A stretch of DNA of 64,000 bases from Leucobacter musarum subsp. musarum (GTDB taxonomy: Bacteria; Actinomycetota; Actinomycetes; Actinomycetales; Microbacteriaceae), in the NCBI RefSeq assembly GCF_001273845.1, contig NZ_JHBW01000069.1, positions 153,072 through 217,071 on the forward strand, in the 5' to 3' direction. The notes under the pieces are model-generated. The model made no database searches and had not been told where the DNA came from. It worked only from the letters and a program-made list of their open reading frames with translations. The stretch's first letter is position 1, and each line of letters begins with the position of its first letter. The position numbers were made by a program, and so were the translations under genes. Shown here piece after piece: positions 15,030-23,925 of the stretch.

Positions 15030-16247
15030 ATGCGAGTACTGGTCACGAGTTCACGAAACACCTTCGCACTCGACATCATTCGAAAGCTCGGCAGCCTGGG
15101 TCACGCCGTTGTCGCGTGCGACACCTACGGCGGCGCCATTGGCAATCACTCGAAGTTCGTCGAGGCCCATGAAGTCACCGCGTCTCCCCGCTACGACACC
15201 GATGGCTTCATCCGAGACATCCGGCGGATCGTCGAGGCGCATCGTATCGACCTCATCATTCCGGCGTTCGAAGAGGCGTTCTACCTCTCGGCGCGCACCG
15301 CCGACCTCCCCGAGCGTGTCTCCCTCTTCGCGGGTGCGTTCAACAGCCTGGCGCAACTGCACGACAAGGCCAGTTTTCAGCGAATCGTCGAACGATCGGG
15401 TGTTCCGATTCCAGAGACCGTCGTCGCAACCGACCACGCAACACTGGCCGAGGCCGCCGAGAGATTCGGACAGTACTTCGCCCGAGCCGCGTTCTCCCGG
15501 GGCGGAGTGGCGCTGCTCACGAACACCGGGCCGCTTGCCGGGCGCATGACGCTCGAGGAGTGCGTTCCCACTCCCGATCAGCCCTGGATCGTTCAGCCGT
15601 TCGTCGACGGCCCCATGGTCTGCACGTACAGCGTGGTCGTTCGGGGGCGCATCACCGCGCACTGCACGTATCGCGCGCCCGAGCAGTGGGCGAGCAGCAC
15701 CGGCATCGCCTTCCTCGCCGTCGACAGCGCTGACACCCTGGCATACTCGCAGCGCATCATTTCCGAGGTCGACCCCGACTTCACCGGTCAACTATCGTTC
15801 GATTTCGTCGATCATGGCGACGAGCTCTACGCGATCGAGTGCAATCCGAGGCCGACGAACGGGGTCATCCTGCTCGAGGCCGACGAGTTTGCCCGGGCGC
15901 TGACCGGCGACGTCGCCGAACCCGTGGTCGTCGCCCCCGGAGAGCAGCGCCAGATCTCGCTGGCGGTACTCGCGGATGCCTTCACGGAACCGATCTCGCA
16001 CCTGAAGACGACGTTGCACGACCTGCTGAAGGTGCGCGACATCAGCGCCGGCTGGAATGACGCGATGGCGATGCTCTGGAGCCCGGCGACTCTCGTGCAC
16101 GGCGCCCGTCTCGGAGCAGCCGAACACGTCGCACTGCTGAGCGCTCTGGGCGACGACATCGTCTGGAACGGCGAGCCGATCGCGGGCATGAGCGATGCGG
16201 ATCTCGCGACGCTCGACGCCATTCACGAGCAGCGCGAGCGGGCTTAG
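15030..16247 (+). CDS. ATP-grasp family ligase
   Basis: A 405-residue protein. The N-terminus MRVLVTSSRNTFALDIIRKLGSLGHAVVACDT is the Rossmann-like domain that precedes ATP-grasp folds of the carbamoyl-phosphate-synthase-like group. The Mg-ATP site appears as GQLSFDFVD...ELYAIECNPRPTNGV (E and N metal ligands, R). Such enzymes join a carboxylate, activated as acylphosphate, to an amine or similar nucleophile; the substrates are unknown. The ATG at 15030 follows an AGG-type site (GATAGG). It is divergent from the AfsA-like gene and convergent with the S33 peptidase, which suggests shared regulation with the signalling locus, but this is only positional. Confidence 0.8.
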   Translation: MRVLVTSSRNTFALDIIRKLGSLGHAVVACDTYGGAIGNHSKFVEAHEVTASPRYDTDGFIRDIRRIVEAHRIDLIIPAFEEAFYLSARTADLPERVSLFAGAFNSLAQLHDKASFQRIVERSGVPIPETVVATDHATLAEAAERFGQYFARAAFSRGGVALLTNTGPLAGRMTLEECVPTPDQPWIVQPFVDGPMVCTYSVVVRGRITAHCTYRAPEQWASSTGIAFLAVDSADTLAYSQRIISEVDPDFTGQLSFDFVDHGDELYAIECNPRPTNGVILLEADEFARALTGDVAEPVVVAPGEQRQISLAVLADAFTEPISHLKTTLHDLLKVRDISAGWNDAMAMLWSPATLVHGARLGAAEHVALLSALGDDIVWNGEPIAGMSDADLATLDAIHEQRERA

Positions 16248-16276
16248 TCGAGCGGGGCGGGCGGAACCTCCGCAGG

Positions 16277-17473
16277 TTACTCGGAGCGCGCCGAATGGGC
16301 GACTCCAGCACCCCTGAATCCTTCGGTGCGGGCGATCCCGCGCACCAGTTGCGGCACGCGCGCTGCGATTCCGCGTCGCGGCAGCGTGTCGATCTCCGCG
16401 GCGAGCGCAGGCAGGCGTGTCTGTTCCCCGCGACACAGCACGCGAATCGCGTTGAGCGCGGCCGCAGGGTGAGTTTCGAGCGCGCTGTGACCGTTCGCGA
16501 GTTCCACCAGTGTCGACTGAGGCGCGATCCGGGCGACACGGCGCGCGATATCGATGGGCGTGCGCAGATCGCGATTACCTGCGAGCAGCACCACCGGCCA
16601 GTTGAACCCGGCAACGCCAGCCGTCAGGTCGAACGGTTCTGCGACGAACGGGGGAAACCGGTGCGCGAGGTTCGCGTACGTCGCGGCCGGATCGAGCGGG
16701 CCGCCGTCGGCAGGCGCGCCGTAGTGCAACTCACGAAAGGCGATCACCCCGGCGAGGTCGAATTCGTACACGCGTGGTACCCGCACGATCGATTCATCGC
16801 GAGCAGCGTATGCCGCGAGAGCACCCCAGGCGCGCCCGCCTCGCCGTGCAATGCGGCGACGCACCAACCACTCCACGAAATCGGGTCCGATCAGTTCATG
16901 ACCCGCGCGCAGTACATCGAGGAGCGCACGTTGGGACTCACCTCGGGCAACGAGCTCCCGCACCCCCGACGCGAGTGCCGTATCAGCGCTCCACCAGAGC
17001 TCGCGTATCCGATGACGCTCGATCTCGATATCGGACGTGGATTGCAGCGCCGAATCGAGAATCATTCCGGCGACGCGCTCGGGGTGCTGCACGCCGAACC
17101 CCGAGGCCAGATAACTGCCGTACGAGGAGCCGTAGACGTGCACCTGGTCGATGCGTTCCCGATCGAGCACGGCCGCCAGATCATCGATCACTGCCTCGAT
17201 GCGCATCGCACTGGGCGGCAGCGGTCGCGCGCGTACGTCGTACCGCGAACGCCCTACGCCGCGATGCTCGATCATGATGAGGTCGATGTCGCGCGCTGCA
17301 GCCCATCGCCGGAGCGCGCGATACGGCAGCACCGACCCGAGTCCGGGCCCGCCCGGGATCACAAGCACCGGAACCCCTGCTCCCGGCCGCTCGCGCACAT
17401 ACGCGAGCGGAAACTCAGGGCAGCCAGGAGCACTCGGGCGCACGACCCGGCGAATGCTTCGACCCTCGTTCAC
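16277..17473 (-). CDS. Alpha/beta hydrolase, S33 (proline iminopeptidase-like)
   Basis: A 398-residue protein. IPGGPGLGS is the oxyanion-hole motif of the S33 family (usually HGGPG; here the His is Pro), GSSYGSYLA carries the nucleophile Ser, LAGNRDLRTP the acid Asp, and NGHSALETHP the catalytic His. It is related to proline iminopeptidases and tripeptidyl aminopeptidases, which remove N-terminal residues from peptides; esters are also possible. It starts at GTG 17471-17473 without a ribosome binding site, six bases after a TACCCT box. No signal peptide is seen, so it is likely cytoplasmic. Confidence 0.85.
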   Translation of the reverse strand: MNEGRSIRRVVRPSAPGCPEFPLAYVRERPGAGVPVLVIPGGPGLGSVLPYRALRRWAAARDIDLIMIEHRGVGRSRYDVRARPLPPSAMRIEAVIDDLAAVLDRERIDQVHVYGSSYGSYLASGFGVQHPERVAGMILDSALQSTSDIEIERHRIRELWWSADTALASGVRELVARGESQRALLDVLRAGHELIGPDFVEWLVRRRIARRGGRAWGALAAYAARDESIVRVPRVYEFDLAGVIAFRELHYGAPADGGPLDPAATYANLAHRFPPFVAEPFDLTAGVAGFNWPVVLLAGNRDLRTPIDIARRVARIAPQSTLVELANGHSALETHPAAALNAIRVLCRGEQTRLPALAAEIDTLPRRGIAARVPQLVRGIARTEGFRGAGVAHSARSE

Positions 17474-17479
17474 GCAGCC

Positions 17480-17485
17480 AGGGTA
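17480..17485 (-). promoter_or_regulatory. -10 element of the S33 hydrolase gene
   Basis: TACCCT on the minus strand lies six bases before the GTG start. It fits a leaderless transcript. Confidence 0.45.
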
Positions 17486-17539
17486 CTCCGACCCTCATTG
17501 CACGCGCAGAACCGCAATGACCCGCGTCACCGATCAATG

Positions 17540-17750
17540 TTGCCGTTGTACATGTACTGAGTACGAAAATTCAAACAGACGTCATTATTCCGTATATGCC
17601 TAATCTATTGATACCCCCAAAATTCTTCTTGATACGAGAATAGTTTTAGACATAGTCTCGAAAGCGCACGGCTGTACCGAATTGCCCGATCTTCGCCGCG
17701 CGAGGCTTCGCCAGACTTGAAGCACCGCGACAGGTGACCGGTTCAAGGAG
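17540..17750. promoter_or_regulatory. AT-rich control region before the degenerate-ABC/YhgE operon
   Basis: The gap between the S33 gene and the next operon is strikingly AT-rich. It contains the perfect 10-bp palindrome GTACATGTAC at 17548-17557, followed by a further GTAC, and two TTGATAC direct repeats near 17608 and 17628. These are candidate operator sites; no regulator is encoded next to them. Confidence 0.45.
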
Positions 17751-17755
17751 TACTT

Positions 17756-18550
17756 GTGACCCCGCACGAAACGCACGAACCCCATCATGCGGCGAGCGCC
17801 CCGCCACTCCCGCACAGTGACGAGCTACTCCAGGACGCTCCCGACTCGGAAGCGCTGCTTTCGCTTGAATCAGTGAGCGTCGAAGCCTCCTGGGGTCACA
17901 TCTTCGGTCCCGTGAGTTTCACGGTGCCACGCGGAGGCGTCACTGTGCTGGTGGGCAATGGCGGCCGCGGTCGCACCGCGCTCCTCCTCACTTTGGCCGG
18001 ACGCATGAAGCCATCGAGCGGCTCGATCACCGCCTTCGCCCGCACGGATGCACCCCACGATCTCTTCCGCCACGCGGGTGTTGGGTTCATCGGCGAGGTC
18101 GATGAAATCGTGCAGGCCATTCGAGTCCGCGACATCGTCACCGAGCAGCTCCGATGGAATCATCGCTGGTTCGCGTGGGTGCCACCGGCGACGCCCGACG
18201 ATCTCGAGCGCTTGTGCCGCCCGGTGTTCGGGGATCTCGAGATTCCACACATCGATGCGATGGTCGAAGAGCTGCCCGAACTCACGGCCGCGCTGTTCCG
18301 CATCGCCGCAGCGAACACCAGGAGACCCGATCTGCTCGTGGTCGGCGGCATCGACACGCTCACGAGCGACGCTGCTTCAGCGCAATTGCTCGAGCGACTC
18401 ATCGCACTCGGTACGAGCCAGACCGTCATCACCGCCGACGTGAACGGGCCGCGAACTGCGCTTCCCGTGCGCGCCTACATCGAAGTGCCCAACCTCACCA
18501 ATCTGGAGTTCGCCGGCATGGAACGTGAAGAAACACAGGCTCCCGCATGA
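17756..18550 (+). CDS. Degenerate ABC ATP-binding protein paired with YhgE
   Basis: A 264-residue ABC-fold protein. Residues ~36-75 follow the start of an ABC domain (LLSLESVSVEASWGHIFGPVSFTVPRGGVTVLVGNGGRGRTALLLTLAG). The Walker A Lys is Arg (GNGGRGRT), no LSGGQ signature is present, and the Walker B region reads LLVVGGID, without the catalytic Glu. It may bind but probably cannot hydrolyse ATP in the usual way. AAGGAG sits five bases before the GTG start. The stop overlaps the start of the YhgE gene (ATGA), so both are made together. Function unknown; probably a subunit of a YhgE complex. Confidence 0.8.
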   Translation: MTPHETHEPHHAASAPPLPHSDELLQDAPDSEALLSLESVSVEASWGHIFGPVSFTVPRGGVTVLVGNGGRGRTALLLTLAGRMKPSSGSITAFARTDAPHDLFRHAGVGFIGEVDEIVQAIRVRDIVTEQLRWNHRWFAWVPPATPDDLERLCRPVFGDLEIPHIDAMVEELPELTAALFRIAAANTRRPDLLVVGGIDTLTSDAASAQLLERLIALGTSQTVITADVNGPRTALPVRAYIEVPNLTNLEFAGMEREETQAPA

Positions 18551-20493
18551 TCGCCGCGTTCTCCCCGGGCAGCGACTTCAAGCGCTACTACCGGGGTCGC
18601 ATGCCACGGCTGGCGTTCATCGTCATTCTGCTCATGCCGCTGATGTACGGCGCCCTGTACCTCTGGGCGTTCTGGAATCCGTTCGGCCACGTCGACAAGG
18701 TGCCCGTCGCCATCGTCAATCTCGATACAGGTGCCGAGATGCGCGGCGAGCAGATCGATGCAGGATCACAGGTGGTCTCGGGGCTCGTCGATTCAGGGCA
18801 GCTCGACCTCTTCGAAGTCAGCGAGGAGGCAGCGGCAACCGGCCTCTCCCACGGAAAGTACGACTTCACCATCACCGTGCCGGCCGACTTCTCATCGTCG
18901 GTGGTTTCGGCTGCGGGTGGCGATCCGCACTCCGCAGAATTGATCTTCACCTACGACGAATCGAACAACTATCTCTCGACGGTGATCGGTCAAGATGCGG
19001 CAGAGAAGGTCATCAACCAGGTCAGCGCTCAGGTGGGCGAGCAGGTGTTCCAAGCCGTGGTCACCGGGGTGGAGGGCACGATGCCGAAGCTGCGTGCCGC
19101 AGCCGAGGGGGTCGATGAGCTCAACACCGGCATGCAGCAGGCCGATGAGGGCGCGCAATTGCTCGCCACGAATCTCGTCACCGCGCGCGACGGGTCGGGC
19201 AAGCTCGCCGGTGCGATCGACGAAATCGTCGATCGCCTCGACGGCGTGATCGGCGACGCAGATCGCCTCATCGCGAACTCGGGCGTCACCGGCGCCGATG
19301 TGCGAGACGCGGCTCAGCGAGTGGACGCCAACGTCGGGGTCGCGACCGCGGTCGCTGACGACGTTGCCGCAGCGCAGGCCAGCACTCAGACGCAGCTCGA
19401 CGCGGTGATCGCCGAGCTGCGCGATAGCGGCGATACCGCGGTCGCCGATCGACTTGAGGGTATTCGTGCATCCATCGACGCCGCACCGGCGGTCGAGCAG
19501 ATGCGCGCGACATTTGACGCCGTGCACACCGACCTCGACATCGTGAATGGGCAACTCGTCGACCCCGACAGCCACATCAATGTCGTGCTGCGCGCCGTCG
19601 AAGACGGCGCGGTGGTGGCCGATCTCGCGGCGGCCCAGAACGCCGCGAATGAGCTGCGCAGTGGAGCCGATCAGCTCAACTCCGGACTCATCCAGCTGAG
19701 CGACGGCGCAGACCAGCTCGCTGCCGGCACCCCGAAGCTCGCCTCGGGCACCGCGCAGCTCGAAGAGGGAGTCGCTCAGGCGATGAAGCTGCTGCCGCAC
19801 TGGGACAACGACCAGCAAGAGAGCTTCATCAAGACCCTTGCGCAGCCGGTGAAACTCGTCGAGCACACCGAGCACGAGGCGAAGACCTTTGCGTACGGCT
19901 TCGCCCCGTTCTTCCTCGGCCTCGCGCTCTTCGTCGGCAGCATCATCGCGTGGATGCTGTTCACCCCGCTCCAAGCACGGCCGCTCGCCCAGGGTCTGGG
20001 GTCGATCCGAACCGTACTGGCCTCGTTCGCGCCGACGCTGCTCGTCGGGGTCACCCAGGGAACGATTCTCTACCTCGTCATCTACTTCGGCCTCGGCCTG
20101 CACCCGGCCTACCCGATCCCGACACTGCTGTTCATGTGGCTCATGGTCGCGATGTTCCTCGCGATGATTCAGATGTTCAATGCGCTCTTCGGCGCAGCGG
20201 TCGGTCGCGTGATCACGCTGGCGTTCCTCATGGTCATGCTCACCTCCGCCGGTGGCATCTACCCGGTTCCCACGACGAGTCCGCTCTTCCAGTGGATCCA
20301 TCCCTACGATCCGATGACCTACACCGTCACTGGCTTGCGGCAACTCATCATGGGCGGCATCGACTATCGCATGGGCATCGCCGTCGCCGTCATCACCGGG
20401 CTGACGCTCGCATTCCTCGCGGCATCCACGTGGGCGGCGCGCAGAAACCGGTTGTACAACATGGACCGCCTGTACCCGCCGGTCGAAGTCTGA
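18547..20493 (+). CDS. YhgE/Pip-domain membrane protein
   Basis: A 648-residue protein with the family layout: a membrane helix at ~20-45 (MPRLAFIVILLMPLMYGALYLWAFWNPFG), an external domain starting with VPVAIVNLDTGAEM, a long helical stalk with repeats of A-D-Q-L-x-x-G (SGADQLNSGLIQLSDGADQLAAGTPKLASGTAQLEEG), and five or six C-terminal helices from ~residue 445 in an ABC-2-like permease domain. Relatives serve as phage receptor (Pip) or secretion-system factors; ESX/T7SS roles are known for related proteins. The transported molecule here is unknown. Confidence 0.88.
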   Translation: MIAAFSPGSDFKRYYRGRMPRLAFIVILLMPLMYGALYLWAFWNPFGHVDKVPVAIVNLDTGAEMRGEQIDAGSQVVSGLVDSGQLDLFEVSEEAAATGLSHGKYDFTITVPADFSSSVVSAAGGDPHSAELIFTYDESNNYLSTVIGQDAAEKVINQVSAQVGEQVFQAVVTGVEGTMPKLRAAAEGVDELNTGMQQADEGAQLLATNLVTARDGSGKLAGAIDEIVDRLDGVIGDADRLIANSGVTGADVRDAAQRVDANVGVATAVADDVAAAQASTQTQLDAVIAELRDSGDTAVADRLEGIRASIDAAPAVEQMRATFDAVHTDLDIVNGQLVDPDSHINVVLRAVEDGAVVADLAAAQNAANELRSGADQLNSGLIQLSDGADQLAAGTPKLASGTAQLEEGVAQAMKLLPHWDNDQQESFIKTLAQPVKLVEHTEHEAKTFAYGFAPFFLGLALFVGSIIAWMLFTPLQARPLAQGLGSIRTVLASFAPTLLVGVTQGTILYLVIYFGLGLHPAYPIPTLLFMWLMVAMFLAMIQMFNALFGAAVGRVITLAFLMVMLTSAGGIYPVPTTSPLFQWIHPYDPMTYTVTGLRQLIMGGIDYRMGIAVAVITGLTLAFLAASTWAARRNRLYNMDRLYPPVEV

Positions 20494-20551
20494 CCTCGGC
20501 CCACCAGCCACACCGACCCGATCTGATTCACCGAAGAGAAATGAGTGTCAC

Positions 20552-21952
20552 TTGTCTGAGATGTATCGCAACGCCACCGAGCAGCCCGACGCCGCGAAGA
20601 TCCTGGTCAATCCGGTCTTCGCGCGGCCGGGAGAAGATTCGGATCTGCCGAAGTTCCAGATTCCCGACGGCATGATGTCGGGCGACACCGCCTATCAGAT
20701 CATTCACGACGAGGCCATGCTCGATGGCAATTCGCGGTTGAACCTCGCGACGTTCGTGTCGACCTGGATGGATGACCACGCGCAGAAGCTCTACGCCGAA
20801 GCCGCCGACAAGAACATGATCGATAAAGACGAGTACCCGGCGACGGCGGCGATCGAGGATCGCTGCTGGCGCATGCTCGCCGACCTGTGGCACGTGCCCG
20901 ATGCCTCAGACACGATCGGCACCTCGACGATCGGCTCGTCCGAGGCGTGCATGCTTGGCGGACTCGCGCTGAAGCGGCTGTGGCAGGAGCGCCGCCGCGC
21001 GGCCGGGCAGTCGACCGAGCAGCCCAATCTCGTGCTGTCGGCCGGGGTGCAGGTCGTGTGGGAGAAGTTCTGCAACTACTGGGATGTCGAGGCGCGATAT
21101 GTTCCCGTGACCGAGGATCACCTGGTGCTCGACGGCTACGAGCTCGAGAAGTACGTCGACGAGAACACCATCGGTGTCGTCGCGATTCTCGGCCAGACCT
21201 ACACCGGCCTATACGAGCCGGTGCAGCAGATCGCGGCGAAGCTCGATGAGATTCAGGCCGCAACGGGCGTGGATGTGAAGATCCACGTCGACGGCGCATC
21301 GGGAGCCATGGTCGCTCCGTTCTGCCAGCCCGACCTCACCTGGGATTTCGCGGTCGAGCGCGTCAACTCCATCAGCACCTCCGGCCACAAGTACGGGCTC
21401 GTCTATCCGGGCGTCGGGTGGGTCGTCTGGCGCAACTCCGCGGTGTGCCCGGAAAGCCTCATCTTCCATGTGAGTTACCTCGGCGGCGACATGCCGACGC
21501 TGGCGCTCAACTTCTCGCGACCGGGCGCCCAGGTACTACTGCAGTACTACCAGTTCCTGCGTCTCGGGCGCGAGGGCTACCGCGCCGTGCAGCAGGGGTC
21601 GATCGATGTCGCGACCTATTTGTCGTCTGAGATCGCCCAAATGGCGCCCTTCGAACTCGTCAGCCGAGGCGACACCATTCCGGTCTTCGCCTGGAAACTC
21701 GTGCCCGGCGAGCGCAATTGGAATCTCTACGATCTCGCCGACCGATTGCGCATGCGCGGCTGGCTGGTGCCTGCCTATCCGATGCCCGACGATCTCTCGG
21801 ACCTCGTCGTACAGCGCATCGTCGTGCGACTCGGCCTCAGCCGCGATCTCGCCGAGCTGCTGCTTTCCGCGATTCACGAAGAAGTCGATTTCCTGGAGCG
21901 GCTTGACGCACCCATCCCCCGCGAGCGCGCGCGCACCAATTTCGCCCACTGA
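20552..21952 (+). CDS. gadB: Glutamate decarboxylase (PLP-dependent)
   Basis: A 466-residue protein, the usual bacterial GAD length, converting L-glutamate to GABA and CO2 with uptake of a proton. The N-terminal ARPGEDSDLPKFQIPDGMMSGDTAYQIIHDE, the GTSTIGSSEACMLGG phosphate site, HVDGASGAMVAPF, and SISTSGHKYGLVYPGVGWVVWR (PLP-binding Lys) are all present. The start is TTG 20552 or the ATG at 20561; no strong ribosome site decides. A GadC-type glutamate/GABA antiporter is not adjacent, so a simple acid-resistance system is not complete here. It lies 58 bases after the YhgE gene. Confidence 0.93.
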   Translation: MSEMYRNATEQPDAAKILVNPVFARPGEDSDLPKFQIPDGMMSGDTAYQIIHDEAMLDGNSRLNLATFVSTWMDDHAQKLYAEAADKNMIDKDEYPATAAIEDRCWRMLADLWHVPDASDTIGTSTIGSSEACMLGGLALKRLWQERRRAAGQSTEQPNLVLSAGVQVVWEKFCNYWDVEARYVPVTEDHLVLDGYELEKYVDENTIGVVAILGQTYTGLYEPVQQIAAKLDEIQAATGVDVKIHVDGASGAMVAPFCQPDLTWDFAVERVNSISTSGHKYGLVYPGVGWVVWRNSAVCPESLIFHVSYLGGDMPTLALNFSRPGAQVLLQYYQFLRLGREGYRAVQQGSIDVATYLSSEIAQMAPFELVSRGDTIPVFAWKLVPGERNWNLYDLADRLRMRGWLVPAYPMPDDLSDLVVQRIVVRLGLSRDLAELLLSAIHEEVDFLERLDAPIPRERARTNFAH

Positions 21953-22033
21953 TGCGCGAACGGTGCCCTGATCGCCTCGGCGGTCGGGGCGCCCCGCATC
22001 TCCGTTCGCGCCTCCAGAAGGGACCCAGTACCG

Positions 22034-22738
22034 ATGACTACCGCCGCAGCGACCGCGCAGCGTATCCCATGGCTCGTGCCCACGCTCACCAAGCAGAGCG
22101 TGTCGTTCATGATCGGGTCGGCACTCTTCGCCATCGGCACCGCAGTCAGCATCTGGGATCTCGGCAGCGCGCAACTCACGAACGTGCTCTGCTTCATCGG
22201 TGCCTGGTTCTTCACCGCGGCCGGACTCATGCAGCTCGCCCTGAGCGGTGCGCCGGTGGTCGCCGTGCCCTACGGCACGGGACGCATGTTCCGCGCCGAG
22301 TGGCTGGCCGCCGCCACCCAGAGCCTCGGCACCATTCTCTTCAATATCAGCACGAGCGCCGCGCTCACGGCTGCCTCGGTGCGCACCGAGGAGAAACTCG
22401 TGTGGAACCCCGACGCCGGAGGCTCCGTCGCGTTTCTCGTTAGCGCCGTCTTCGTCTACGTCGCATACGTGCGCGATCGCGGCCGCGCTTGGGAGCCGCG
22501 CCGTTCGGGCTGGTGGTCCGCCCACATCAACATGCTCGGGTGCATCGCCTTCGGCTTCTCAGCGGTCGGCGCCTACGTGCTCTCCGACGGCAGCCTCAAG
22601 GACGCCGCGGTCGCGAACTGGGGCACCTTCATCGGCGCGATCGCGTTCTTCCTGGCTTCCGCGATCGTGCTGCCGCAGCTCCACCGCTCCACCTCCATCT
22701 CACGCTCCACCTCACTCAACGATTCACCCCACACCTGA
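22034..22738 (+). CDS. Hypothetical integral membrane protein (YrhK-like)
   Basis: A 234-residue protein with about six hydrophobic segments (SFMIGSALFAIGTAVSIW, TNVLCFIGAWFFTAAGLMQLAL, WLAAATQSLGTILFNIST, GSVAFLVSAVFVYVAYV, HINMLGCIAFGFSAVGAYVL, GTFIGAIAFFLASAIVLPQL). The alternation of short helices and aromatic residues recalls YrhK-type membrane proteins, but this is a weak resemblance. AGAAGGGA lies about ten bases before the ATG. It sits between glutamate decarboxylase and the amidase and may transport or sense their product. Confidence 0.75.
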   Translation: MTTAAATAQRIPWLVPTLTKQSVSFMIGSALFAIGTAVSIWDLGSAQLTNVLCFIGAWFFTAAGLMQLALSGAPVVAVPYGTGRMFRAEWLAAATQSLGTILFNISTSAALTAASVRTEEKLVWNPDAGGSVAFLVSAVFVYVAYVRDRGRAWEPRRSGWWSAHINMLGCIAFGFSAVGAYVLSDGSLKDAAVANWGTFIGAIAFFLASAIVLPQLHRSTSISRSTSLNDSPHT

Positions 22739-22755
22739 AGGGATGTACACGGATC

Positions 22756-23835
22756 ATGTGCACACGAGTAGTTTGGCCCGACGCGAACGGATCGGTCATC
22801 GTTGGCCGCAACATGGACTTCCATATGGATCTCCTCACCAACCTGTGGAAGCATCCGCGGGGCATCGATCGAACCGATGGGGTCGACGGGTCGCTGACCT
22901 GGACCTCGAAGTATGGCAGCATCATCGCCACGGCCTTTGATCTGATCGCGACCGACGGCATGAACGAGGCCGGTTTCGCCGGGCACATACTGTGGCTCGC
23001 GGAATCCGACTACGGCAAGCCCGAAGCGAGCGCGACGCAGCTCAGCCAGGCGATCTGGCTGCAGTACTACCTCGACAACTTCGCCACTGTCGCCGAGGCG
23101 GTCGCCTGGACCAACGAGTCTCAGGTGCAGATCTCTCAGCTGTTCGACCCCACCGGCCACCTGGTGCCGACGTTGCACCTCGCCATCAACGACGCCTCGG
23201 GCGACTCCGCGATTATCGAGTACACCGATGGCACGCCGAAGGTGTATCACAGCCGCGACTACCAGGTCATGACGAATTCGCCGACCTTCGATCAGCAGCT
23301 CGAACTCGTGCAGCAGTACACCGGGCTGGGCGGCGACCAACCACTCCCGGGTTCGACGCTCGCCACCGATCGCTTCGCCCGGGCGTCATACTACGTGCAG
23401 CATCAGGTGCAGCCGAAGACGCAGGTCGACGCGATCGCGGCGATGTTCAGCATCATCCGCAACGCCGCGCAGCCGTTCCGCACGCCCGAACCGGGCAAGC
23501 CCGACGCCTCGCAGACGATCTGGCAGGTCGTGCTCGACCTCACCAATAAGCGGTACGTCTTCGAATCGACCACGCGGCCGGGCATCGTCTGGGTGAACCT
23601 CGATGATCTGAGCTTTGAGCCCGGAACGAAGGTGCTGAAGCTCGATCTCGTGGGCCGACTCGCACTCGAGGGCGGTCTCGCGGGCAACGTGAGCCACCAG
23701 TTCGCCGACGTGGGCGAAGACGCCCTCAAGGTGCTCGCCACCGGGGTCACCGCGCTCGAATTCGTCGCGAAGAAGCGCGACGAATTCTCGGTCATTCAGC
23801 GAGCGGTGCAGCAGCTCGTCGGCGCTCAAAAGTAA
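22756..23835 (+). CDS. Linear amide C-N hydrolase, choloylglycine hydrolase family
   Basis: A 359-residue Ntn-hydrolase. After removal of Met1 the nucleophile is Cys2. Arg18 and Asp21 fall at exactly the positions of bile-salt hydrolases and penicillin V acylases (MCTRVVW...VGRNMDF). MTNSPTFDQQL supplies the conserved Asn and ATDRFARASYY the conserved Arg. The family cleaves N-acyl amides: conjugated bile salts, penicillin V, acyl-homoserine lactones. Here the natural substrate is unknown. GAAGGGA lies upstream of the ATG, and the gene begins 17 bases after the preceding stop. No signal peptide is seen, so it is probably cytoplasmic. Confidence 0.9.
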   Translation: MCTRVVWPDANGSVIVGRNMDFHMDLLTNLWKHPRGIDRTDGVDGSLTWTSKYGSIIATAFDLIATDGMNEAGFAGHILWLAESDYGKPEASATQLSQAIWLQYYLDNFATVAEAVAWTNESQVQISQLFDPTGHLVPTLHLAINDASGDSAIIEYTDGTPKVYHSRDYQVMTNSPTFDQQLELVQQYTGLGGDQPLPGSTLATDRFARASYYVQHQVQPKTQVDAIAAMFSIIRNAAQPFRTPEPGKPDASQTIWQVVLDLTNKRYVFESTTRPGIVWVNLDDLSFEPGTKVLKLDLVGRLALEGGLAGNVSHQFADVGEDALKVLATGVTALEFVAKKRDEFSVIQRAVQQLVGAQK

Positions 23836-23841
23836 CGCCGT

Positions 23842-23875
23842 CGCCGGTCGCGCGCCCCGAAACGCGCGACCGGCG
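23842..23875 (+). terminator. 13-bp hairpin after the amidase gene
   Basis: CGCCGGTCGCGCG (23842-23854) pairs perfectly with 23863-23875 around an 8-base loop, seven bases past the stop. No T-run is seen. Because the next gene starts 50 bases later in the same direction, it may be a partial terminator within the operon. Confidence 0.7.
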
Positions 23876-23925
23876 CTTCACCGCCCTCGTCGGACCTGCC
23901 TGCGCATCTGCAGAAAAGAGCTCAC

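Noticed and set aside
18892..20511. 539-codon minus-strand frame over the YhgE gene
   Set aside because: Antisense to a well-supported YhgE/Pip protein; no start signal or domain.
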